Below, in pieces: positions 1 to 6,300 of a stretch of 9,209 nt of DNA. Source of the DNA: an uncultured Saprospiraceae bacterium. Its GTDB lineage: Bacteria; Bacteroidota; Bacteroidia; Chitinophagales; Saprospiraceae. Position numbers and translations under genes: made by a program. Below the pieces are notes generated by a model. It was not told the origin of the DNA, searched no databases, and saw only the letters and a program-made list of their open reading frames with translations. The stretch is from positions 1 to 9,209 of the forward strand of contig CAKUWM010000094.1 of assembly GCA_934699305.1 (NCBI GenBank), written 5' to 3'. The first letter of the stretch is position 1; each line of letters opens with the position of its first letter.

Positions 1-75
1 AAGATTACAGGGCTAACGCCCCACACTGACCTACTATACATTTTGCTACGAAGATTTACAGAGCTCTGCTCCTTG
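1..75. repeat. Two tandem copies of a short hairpin-bearing intergenic repeat
   Basis: Two related units follow each other. Each begins AAGATT(T)ACAG and runs straight into a small stem-loop: GGGC-TAAC-GCCC at 10-21 in the first and GAGC-TCT-GCTC at 61-71 in the second. The second unit is preceded by GCTACG. Stem position 2 changes from G:C to A:T with its partner, so pairing is kept although the sequence differs. The first unit is cut by the window edge, so more copies may lie upstream. No ORF is supported here. The repeat is seen directly; a role as an intergenic REP-like or terminator element is inference. Confidence 0.6.
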
Positions 76-397
76 CTCATCCTTATATAGCAAATTAAAA
101 TTCACCAAAATTAGTATAGCAATTGTTGATATTGTAATTCATCAAAGACTTTTTTTCCATATGAGTATGTCAGTAATATTGCTGTTCTGATGCCGAAATC
201 AACTTATGCACATTGTTCAGGTAGGCGATGGTTTCTAACTTGGGGGTTATTATATTTTCATTATTTTTAATGTGAATAGTCACGCAAAATTTCCACTGGG
301 GTTATGATAAATGAATACAAGGTACACATAAGTCACCCAAGGGAAAGAAGTTGATTTTTTAACTTTAAATCACAGAGAAGAGAAAACATAAAATATT
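76..397. other. Non-coding leader upstream of the oxidoreductase gene
   Basis: About 320 bases without a convincing gene. The longest plus-strand reading I tried is a 26-codon frame at 190-270 with no recognisable product. No perfect TAnnTTTG box is present close to the gene; TAACTTTA at 360-367 is the nearest approximation and would leave a leader of roughly 25 bases. A short A/T-rich inverted repeat (TGATTT at 352-357, AAATCA at 367-372) overlaps it. I see no tRNA, riboswitch or attachment site. Confidence 0.4.
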
Positions 398-2518
398 TTG
401 AAACAAATAGTACAAGACCTTAAAACCGGACAGACCATACTCGAAGAAGTGCCTGTGCCTGAAATCAGGAGCGGACAAGTGTTGATTAAGACACATTGTA
501 GCCTGGTTTCATTGGGGACAGAAAGGATGTTGGTCGAGTTCGGTAAGGCGGGATGGATCGCCAAAGCTCGACAACAGCCTGAAAAGGTAAAACAAGTCAT
601 TCAAAAGATTAAAACAGATGGCCTGAAGCCTACGATGGAAGCCGTCTTCAGGAAATTAGGTGAACCACTTCCCCTGGGGTATTGCAATGCCGGAGAGGTG
701 ATCGGGATAGGCAAAGGAGTAGCAGACTTTAAAATCGGCGATCGGGTGATATCCAATGGCAATCACGCTGAAGTGGTCAGTGTTCCGACGAATTTAGTGG
801 CCCTGATTCCGGAGGGTGTTTCGTATGAAGAGGCCAGCTTCACAGTCATAGGTGCGATTGCCTTGCAGGGCATTCGATTGATCAATCCGACATTTGGTGA
901 GACAGTAGTGGTGACAGGTCTTGGCCTCATAGGCCTCATGGCAATACAATTGCTAAAAGCCAATGGATGCAATGTGATTGGCCTGGATTTTGATCAAAGT
1001 AAAGTGGACTTAGCCAGAAGCTTTGGCGTGGAAGCTATATGTGTCGGAAATGGTATTGATCCAGTGGAAAGTGTGTTAAGCCTTACCAATGGGATTGGTG
1101 CAGATGCTGTACTCATTACAGCATCCACAAAATCCAATGAGGTCATTTCACAGGCAGCTCAGATGTCTAGAAAGCGAGGCAGAATCGTATTAGTCGGAGT
1201 AATTGGATTAGATATCCAGCGGAGTGATTTTTATGAGAAGGAATTATCTTTTCAGGTATCTTGTTCGTATGGACCGGGACGATATGATGATACTTTTGAA
1301 CAAAAAGGTCTGGATTATCCGCTTCCGTATGTAAGGTGGACAGAAAAGAGGAACTTTGAAGCTATTCTGACCGCTTTAGCACATCGGAGTATTCAGGTCA
1401 CACCATTGATTTCAGAGAAAATACCGCTCGAACAGTATCATTCCATTTATGGTAATATGTCCGGCAGCAAATCCATTGCGTCTATCCTTACTTATCCACT
1501 CGAAGTTGATACTACTGCCCATACGATACAAATAGAATCGAACAAAACCTCCGGTTCCAAAGGTACAATCGGAGTCGTGGGTGCCGGCAATTTTGCAGGA
1601 TCTACCATTATCCCGATATTGCATAAATTGGGTGCCAATCTCAAGTACGTAGTGAGTGCTAAGGGATTGTCGGGAACGACATTGGCAAAGAAATATGGAA
1701 TCCAATATTCATCTACCCGTTATCAGGACTTATTAGAGGATGCGGATCTCGATGCTGTAATCATCACAACACGGCATAATCTACATGCCCAGCAAGTCAT
1801 TGAGTCTTTGGAGGCTGGAAAACATGTGTTTGTAGAAAAGCCTTTAGCCCTGGATTTAGAGCAATTAACAGCGATAGAATCAGCGTATCAAAAAAGCGGG
1901 AAATCATTGACTGTGGGGTTTAACCGGCGTTTTTCTCCCTTTATTCAAGCTGCAAAGAAAGTATTGGGCGATCAAAGCCAGATGCAGGTCATCGCCACTA
2001 TGAATGCCGGATTTATTCCTGAAACCTCCTGGGTGCATGATCTGGAATCCGGAGGCGGACGCATCATCGGTGAAGCCTGTCACTATATTGATCTAATTAC
2101 CTTTTTGACAGGAAGTGAGGTGGAATCTGTTATCATGAATGGTATGGGAATCCAGCAAGAATCGAATACGGATAATGCAAGTATTCTATTGAAATACAAA
2201 AATGGGAGTTCCGGGGTAATCAACTATTTTGCCAATGGCAGTAAATCGTATTCAAAAGAAAGAATAGAAATTTATTCTCAACAAAAAACCATAGTCATCG
2301 ACAACTTCAGAAAAGCAGAATTCTTTGGTTTTTCACGATCTAATATGAAGTCGAGTCAGGATAAAGGCCATACCGAACAGTTTCGCCGATGGATTCAAAG
2401 TGTTCAAGATGGCGGAATAGGGATTATTCCGGTGAATGAAATTTTTAATACTTCTCGTGCCGTCATTCTCGCAGTGGAGTCTATGAAGGAAGGGAAATGG
2501 ATGGCAGTGGGGAGTTAA
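398..2518 (+). CDS. Two-domain oxidoreductase: MDR dehydrogenase fused to Gfo/Idh/MocA
   Basis: A 706-residue fusion of two nicotinamide-dependent oxidoreductases, probably cytoplasmic and acting on a nucleotide sugar or other polysaccharide precursor. Residues 1 to about 365 are an MDR (zinc-type alcohol dehydrogenase-like) domain: GDRV at 114-117, Rossmann GLGLIG at 174-179, and Asp197 after the second strand, which favours NAD over NADP. Residues from about 388 are a Gfo/Idh/MocA domain: GAGNFA at 395-400, EKP at 480-482 and GGGRIIGEACHYID at 552-565 with His562 and Asp565. The MDR half has Ser38 where the catalytic zinc Cys normally sits and lacks the four-Cys structural zinc loop, so it is probably zinc-free. 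The start is TTG; no in-frame ATG precedes Met44, and MKQIVQDL fits my recollection of family N-termini. Such fusions are known beside heparinase-like and GT4 genes in surface polysaccharide loci, as here. Exact substrate unknown. Confidence 0.9.
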   Translation: MKQIVQDLKTGQTILEEVPVPEIRSGQVLIKTHCSLVSLGTERMLVEFGKAGWIAKARQQPEKVKQVIQKIKTDGLKPTMEAVFRKLGEPLPLGYCNAGEVIGIGKGVADFKIGDRVISNGNHAEVVSVPTNLVALIPEGVSYEEASFTVIGAIALQGIRLINPTFGETVVVTGLGLIGLMAIQLLKANGCNVIGLDFDQSKVDLARSFGVEAICVGNGIDPVESVLSLTNGIGADAVLITASTKSNEVISQAAQMSRKRGRIVLVGVIGLDIQRSDFYEKELSFQVSCSYGPGRYDDTFEQKGLDYPLPYVRWTEKRNFEAILTALAHRSIQVTPLISEKIPLEQYHSIYGNMSGSKSIASILTYPLEVDTTAHTIQIESNKTSGSKGTIGVVGAGNFAGSTIIPILHKLGANLKYVVSAKGLSGTTLAKKYGIQYSSTRYQDLLEDADLDAVIITTRHNLHAQQVIESLEAGKHVFVEKPLALDLEQLTAIESAYQKSGKSLTVGFNRRFSPFIQAAKKVLGDQSQMQVIATMNAGFIPETSWVHDLESGGGRIIGEACHYIDLITFLTGSEVESVIMNGMGIQQESNTDNASILLKYKNGSSGVINYFANGSKSYSKERIEIYSQQKTIVIDNFRKAEFFGFSRSNMKSSQDKGHTEQFRRWIQSVQDGGIGIIPVNEIFNTSRAVILAVESMKEGKWMAVGS

Positions 2519-2544
2519 CTATTACTTCTTTGATGCTTCGTGCA

Positions 2545-2570
2545 ACATAGCGGTAAAAAGCACCGTAAAG
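2545..2570 (+). repeat. Solitary worn copy of the hairpin repeat seen at 7575-8523
   Basis: This short stretch matches the tip of the downstream units, best the one at 8462-8523: ACATAGCGGT, an A-rich loop, then ACCGTAAAG. CGGT (2551-2554) pairs with ACCG (2562-2565), extended by a G-T wobble. The flanking words of the long arms are missing or unrecognisable, so this is a truncated or decayed copy. It lies 26 bases after the oxidoreductase stop codon. Assignment rests on a by-eye alignment of about 26 bases. Confidence 0.5.
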
Positions 2571-2640
2571 ACATAGAATAAATAGCACGTTGTCCACCAA
2601 AAATCGAAAAGAAATTTTTAATTTTTATACAAATTCTGTA

Positions 2641-2696
2641 AGCATAATTATAATATATGTTATGTTTGTGTAGAATTAAAAGTATAATTATAATAT
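2641..2696 (+). promoter_or_regulatory. Putative promoter of the DUF4143 ATPase gene, flanked by a direct repeat
   Basis: TATGTTTG at 2661-2668 matches the Bacteroidota -7 box TAnnTTTG and lies 32 bases before the GTG start. No good -33 TTTG is seen at the usual distance. A 16-base element, AG(C/T) followed by ATAATTATAATAT, occurs at 2641-2656 and 2681-2696, one copy on each side of the box and 40 bases apart, with one mismatch. The second copy falls in the expected leader. Its core ATAATTAT is palindromic. Use as an operator is inference. Confidence 0.55.
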
Positions 2697-2700
2697 TGCC

Positions 2701-3915
2701 GTGCCGGATAGACAAACTATAGTTCGCCCACTTTACTTAGCAAGAGTAGAACCCTTTATTGGTAAATCTTTGATTAAGATCTTTACTGGTCAGCGTCGTG
2801 TAGGAAAGAGTTTTTTGTTATTTCAAGTAATGCAAATTATTCGTGAAAAAGATAGTAAGGCCTGCATTATATACATCAACAAAGAGGATTTAACATTTTC
2901 TGATATTAAGACGGCAGAAGATTTAAATGATTACATACAGCAGCACAAAGCACATAGAGGGAAGACATTTATTTTCATAGATGAAATTCAAGATATTGAG
3001 CATTTTGAAATTGCCCTTCGCTCCCTCCTCTTGGACGAGAATCTGGATGTGTATTGCACCGGAAGCAATGCCAATATGCTGTCACGAGATATAGCAGGAG
3101 TTCTAAGTGGCCGATATATAGAAATCAATGTTTATAGCCTTTCATACGAGGAGTTTTTGGTTTTCCATCGATTAGACGACAAAGCCGCTACATTAGACCA
3201 ATACCTCAGATATGGTGGCTTGCCTTATCTAATGCACCTGACGCTTAGTCCCGAAGTCGTATATGAATACTTGAAGAATATTTACACCACGATTTTATTT
3301 AGAGATGTTGTAAATCGGTATGGAGTGCGCAACACTGTTTTCTTGGAGCAATTAGTGGCCTTTTTATCTTCTAATATTGGCAGTATATTTTCGGCTAAAA
3401 AGATCAGTGATTTCTTAAAGGTACAAAAGGTGAACATGGCTCCGAATCAAGTGACACTTTATCTGCATCATTTATGTAATGCCTTTTTAATCCATCAAGT
3501 TCGACGTTATGATATTACCGGAAAGAGGCTGTTTGAGATAGGCGAAAAATACTATTTTGAAAACTTTGGAATCCGAAATGCGTTGTGGGGATATAGAATA
3601 GAAGATAGGGCAAAGATTATGGAGAATGCGGTTTACAATCACCTACTCATCTCTGGATATACAGTTGAAGTCGGAATTTTGGGTGATAAGGAAATTGATT
3701 TCATTGCCCAAAAGCAAGGGGAGAAGCTTTATATTCAAGTGGCATTATCACTAAATGATGAAAAAACCATCAAAAGAGAATTTGGCAATCTTCAAAAAAT
3801 TCAAGATAACTATCCAAAGATGGTCATCACTATGGAGAGCTTTTCAGGCAATACTTACGAGGGGATTTTAAATATTGATTTGCGAAGTTTCCTAACCAAT
3901 AAATGGGGTCTTTGA
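2701..3915 (+). CDS. AAA_14 / DUF4143 family ATPase
   Basis: A 404-residue soluble ATPase of the AAA_14-DUF4143 family, at full family length. Walker A is GQRRVGKS at 30-37; Walker B is IFIDEIQDI at 91-99 with Asp94-Glu95; a sensor-like segment TGSNANML lies at 120-127 and SGRY at 136-139 may give the arginine finger. The C-terminal part carries a PD-(D/E)xK-like nuclease fold signature: Glu308, EIDF at 331-334 with Asp333, and YIQVA at 344-348, where Gln replaces the usual acidic residue, as I recall being common in this family. The start is GTG; an in-frame stop lies at 2677-2679 and the next Met (44) is beyond Walker A, so an early start is required. The biological role of this abundant, patchily distributed family is not established. 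It has its own promoter and a following hairpin, and is probably not co-transcribed with the polysaccharide genes. Confidence 0.9.
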   Translation: MPDRQTIVRPLYLARVEPFIGKSLIKIFTGQRRVGKSFLLFQVMQIIREKDSKACIIYINKEDLTFSDIKTAEDLNDYIQQHKAHRGKTFIFIDEIQDIEHFEIALRSLLLDENLDVYCTGSNANMLSRDIAGVLSGRYIEINVYSLSYEEFLVFHRLDDKAATLDQYLRYGGLPYLMHLTLSPEVVYEYLKNIYTTILFRDVVNRYGVRNTVFLEQLVAFLSSNIGSIFSAKKISDFLKVQKVNMAPNQVTLYLHHLCNAFLIHQVRRYDITGKRLFEIGEKYYFENFGIRNALWGYRIEDRAKIMENAVYNHLLISGYTVEVGILGDKEIDFIAQKQGEKLYIQVALSLNDEKTIKREFGNLQKIQDNYPKMVITMESFSGNTYEGILNIDLRSFLTNKWGL

Positions 3916-3949
3916 TTTATTTGAAAAAACAGTGGACAATCATCTTAAA

Positions 3950-4013
3950 GATTGATGAGATTGGAGGGATTGATTCAATTTCAAATCAATCTCCCCTCAA
4001 TCTCTTTTCAATC
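3950..4013 (+). terminator. Long imperfect hairpin, probable terminator after the ATPase gene
   Basis: The two arms (3950-3975 and 3984-4013) form a stem of about 24 pairs around an 8-base loop: ATTGATT pairs with AATCAAT next to the loop, then three pairs including a G-T wobble, one mismatch, two pairs, a two-base bulge, six pairs (GAGATT with AATCTC), and an outer GATTGA with TCAATC. It starts 34 bases after the ATPase stop. There is no long T-run, only a pyrimidine-rich tail, so terminator function is likely but not certain; the length is also compatible with a palindromic element. Confidence 0.5.
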
Positions 4014-4019
4014 CCTTTC

Positions 4020-4027
4020 TATCTTTG
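4020..4027 (+). promoter_or_regulatory. Putative -7 box for the DUF6557-like gene
   Basis: TATCTTTG fits TAnnTTTG exactly and lies 40 bases before the ATG at 4068. A second near match, TATCTTTA, follows at 4031-4038. A clear -33 TTTG is not visible; TTTTC at 4005-4009 sits in the outer part of the preceding hairpin. The short consensus makes chance occurrence possible. Confidence 0.4.
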
Positions 4028-4067
4028 GGCTATCTTTAAGTTGAAAGTTCTATGAAAAGTATTGCGT

Positions 4068-4553
4068 ATGATAAATACTAAAAAACAATCCATCAAGTTA
4101 AAAGATTTGGTCTATGCTCAGGAATGGTTGAGTGTCAGCTATATTTTGATTGAGCTTTATCCTGAAGCAAAGGAGGACATCGATAAATATAAGGCTGTAT
4201 ATAATGAATTAAGAACTATTGAACCTTCCGAAACATCCATAATTCTGGAGATGGATCGTATGTGGGAGGAGGGTGAGGAAACCAATCTTGCTTCTGTTTA
4301 TGGCTATGATCCTACTTTGCCTGATGATTCGATATCGAAAGGAATTGCCATAGAGTTTAGGCCGTGGCAGGAATGGTTAATCTATGAATTAGGCATAGAT
4401 GCAAAGGAGGAGTGGACTGATTTGGAGATTATCTGCCACGCTCTGGTAGAAATGACATTAGAGGGATGGACACAGTTGGAAGTAAGGCAAAGTTTAGAAG
4501 AAATAATAGGACGAGTTACTGAGATTAAAGATGAGTATTTTCGAGACAAGTAA
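4068..4553 (+). CDS. DUF6557-like hypothetical protein
   Basis: A 161-residue acidic, soluble protein with no signal peptide or membrane segment. From memory it resembles the DUF6557 family of uncharacterised bacterial proteins: an N-terminal LKDL segment (11-14), a helix followed by YKAVYNELRTIEP (41-53), a central EFRPWQEWL block (96-104), and a C-terminal EIICHALVEMTLEGW block (120-134) ending in a charged helix. No catalytic motif is evident. I chose ATG at 4068; an in-frame TTG two codons earlier (4062) would add two residues. A 9-codon frame beginning with ATG at 4052 overlaps the start and is probably meaningless. The gene stands alone between a hairpin and the promoter of the heparinase-like gene. 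Function unknown; a role as an immunity or accessory protein would be speculation. Confidence 0.75.
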   Translation: MINTKKQSIKLKDLVYAQEWLSVSYILIELYPEAKEDIDKYKAVYNELRTIEPSETSIILEMDRMWEEGEETNLASVYGYDPTLPDDSISKGIAIEFRPWQEWLIYELGIDAKEEWTDLEIICHALVEMTLEGWTQLEVRQSLEEIIGRVTEIKDEYFRDK

Positions 4554-4663
4554 AATAAGGAATAACCGGATTTTACTTGTAGCGATTCAGTCTTAGAATA
4601 TGGGCGCAAACGGCCTTTATAATCATTTTTTAATTATATGATTAATGCTTAAATAAAAACACC

Positions 4664-4693
4664 TTTGGACTTTTTTTAATATTAATAAGTTTG
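4664..4693 (+). promoter_or_regulatory. Putative Bacteroidota-type promoter for the heparinase-GT4 pair
   Basis: TTTG at 4664-4667 and TAAGTTTG at 4686-4693 match the -33 and -7 boxes, separated by 18 bases, close to the usual spacing. A 10-base palindrome TTAATATTAA (4676-4685) fills the spacer next to the -7 box. Transcription would begin near 4699, leaving a leader of only about a dozen bases before the TTG start. This is the best two-box promoter in the window. Confidence 0.6.
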
Positions 4694-4711
4694 TTACTCA
4701 ATTAAGTTTTA

Positions 4712-6289
4712 TTGTTGTCTAAATTACTCCGATATTATCACACCTTAAAGTATCTGAAATGGATTCAAATAAAGTATCGCCTTCTTTATTTAGTAAAAAA
4801 TAAATTAAAGTGGGAATCACCGATACCCGTATTTAATGGAATTACCCATCCAATTTCCTTCGAATATATTGTGCCATTATGCTCGTCTTGGTTAGGCAAG
4901 AATTCTTTTCGCTTTCTCAATAAAGTAGAAGATTTTGGTCAGACTATTGACTGGAATTTTAATCAAAATGGGAAACTCTGGACCTACAATCTCAATTATT
5001 TTGAGTGGTTGTTTCAGCCGGAGATGAGCAAAGAGGAGGGCTTAGAATCGATAAGGCGATATATGGCTGATCGAGCGAGCCTAAAAGATGGTTTGGAGCC
5101 TTTTCCCACCTCACTACGATTGATTAATTGGATAAAATTTGTCCTCTATCACAATATAAAAGATGAAAAAATCAATGGAACGATTCATCAAGATGCCTAT
5201 TCTTTATTAGGGCGGATAGAATATCATTTATTGGGAAATCATCTCTTAGAGAATGGTTTCGCATTATTTATCGCAGGATGTTATCTGGAAGATAGAAAAT
5301 TGTACCGAAAAGGAAAAGCCATTTTGCAATCAGAACTCGAGGAGCAGATTTTGGCTGATGGCGGGCATTTTGAGCTGTCAGTGATGTACCATCAATTGAT
5401 GTTTTTCAGATTAATGGATTCGATTCAGGTTTCTGACGATACTACTTGTTTGGGTTATGAAATGAATGCTTATTTACGGCAGAAAGCGGCGATGATGTAT
5501 TCCTGGTTGAGACAGATGACAACTGAAACCGGGCTTTTCCCTCATTTTAATGATAGCGCAAAAGGAATTGCACCACGAGTGGATGATTTAATCAAATATG
5601 CGAAGTTTTTAAAAGTAGCGCATATCCAACTACCATTATTTGATTCCGGCTATCGAAAATTTAGCACATCCAATGCCACACTATTTATGGATATTGGTAA
5701 AGTAGGTCCCGATTATATCCCGGGGCATGCACACGCTGATACTTTTTCATTTACATTGTTTCACAAAGAGCGCCCAATAATAGTAGAAGCCGGGACATCC
5801 ACATACGAAGTAGGGAACAGACGGGATATAGAAAGATCAACATCCAGTCACAATACGGTGGAAATCAACGGGACAAATAGCGTGGATGTTTGGGGTGGAT
5901 TTCGTGTTGCTGAGCGACTAACAGTTACCTTACAGGAAGATAAAGAAGACTATGTAGCTGCGACTCATGATGGCTATCGACAATTTGGGCTTACACTGCA
6001 GCGTAGTTTTAAGATGAATGAAAATGGTTTTGAAGTCAAGGATACTATTCACCCTACAACATCCCGGACTCATTCCATTGCTTATCTTCATTTGCATCCG
6101 GAAGTAACAATAGAACAGGTAAATCCTTGTCAATTTGTATTAAGCAATCAAATAAGTCTAAGCTTTTCAGCAGGTGTTGATGTAGAAATAGAACCGTATT
6201 TATTTAGTGAGGAATGGAATACATTGATACCGGCACAAAAATTGAAAATCAAGTTTGTTAACCAATTGACAACTACCATAACGCTGTAA
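4712..6289 (+). CDS. Heparinase II/III family protein, no signal peptide
   Basis: A 525-residue protein with the architecture of heparinase II/III-type polysaccharide lyases: an alpha-helical toroid (about 85-310) followed by a beta-sandwich C-terminal domain (about 318-525). Visible motifs are WTYNLNYFEWL (90-100), GNHLLENG (175-182), VMYHQL (224-229), GHAHADTFSF (338-347) and SSHNTVEING (378-387). Asn176, Tyr226-His227 and His339 or His341 plausibly correspond to the catalytic Asn, Tyr/His and His of heparinase III. The N-terminus is basic and lacks a hydrophobic signal segment, unlike secreted lyases, so it is probably cytoplasmic or membrane-peripheral. The start is TTG at 4712 (or the next codon, TTG at 4715); no in-frame ATG occurs until residue 105, and LRYYHTLKYLK looks like the natural family N-terminus. 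It pairs with the GT4 gene 11 bases downstream. Lyase, epimerase-like or other role in polysaccharide synthesis is unresolved. Confidence 0.88.
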   Translation: MLSKLLRYYHTLKYLKWIQIKYRLLYLVKNKLKWESPIPVFNGITHPISFEYIVPLCSSWLGKNSFRFLNKVEDFGQTIDWNFNQNGKLWTYNLNYFEWLFQPEMSKEEGLESIRRYMADRASLKDGLEPFPTSLRLINWIKFVLYHNIKDEKINGTIHQDAYSLLGRIEYHLLGNHLLENGFALFIAGCYLEDRKLYRKGKAILQSELEEQILADGGHFELSVMYHQLMFFRLMDSIQVSDDTTCLGYEMNAYLRQKAAMMYSWLRQMTTETGLFPHFNDSAKGIAPRVDDLIKYAKFLKVAHIQLPLFDSGYRKFSTSNATLFMDIGKVGPDYIPGHAHADTFSFTLFHKERPIIVEAGTSTYEVGNRRDIERSTSSHNTVEINGTNSVDVWGGFRVAERLTVTLQEDKEDYVAATHDGYRQFGLTLQRSFKMNENGFEVKDTIHPTTSRTHSIAYLHLHPEVTIEQVNPCQFVLSNQISLSFSAGVDVEIEPYLFSEEWNTLIPAQKLKIKFVNQLTTTITL

Positions 6290-6300
6290 GATAGAATAGG

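Noticed and set aside
220..245. JUMPstart/ops-like antitermination element before the polysaccharide genes
   Set aside because: The bases around GGTAGGCGATGG resemble the ops core only loosely and such elements belong to enterobacterial RfaH control.
190..270. 26-codon plus-strand frame
   Set aside because: Too short, no family resemblance, no promoter or ribosome site.
4052..4081. Nine-codon frame MKSIAYDKY overlapping the DUF6557-like start
   Set aside because: Could be a leader peptide by position, but nothing in its codons or the surrounding structure supports attenuation.
4595..4640. Terminator after the DUF6557-like gene (GC-rich patch followed by T-run)
   Set aside because: Only about three consecutive pairs can be formed, too weak to call.
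2519..4711. Transposon or integron boundaries around the ATPase/DUF6557 insert
   Set aside because: No transposase, integrase, terminal inverted repeats or target duplication could be found by eye.
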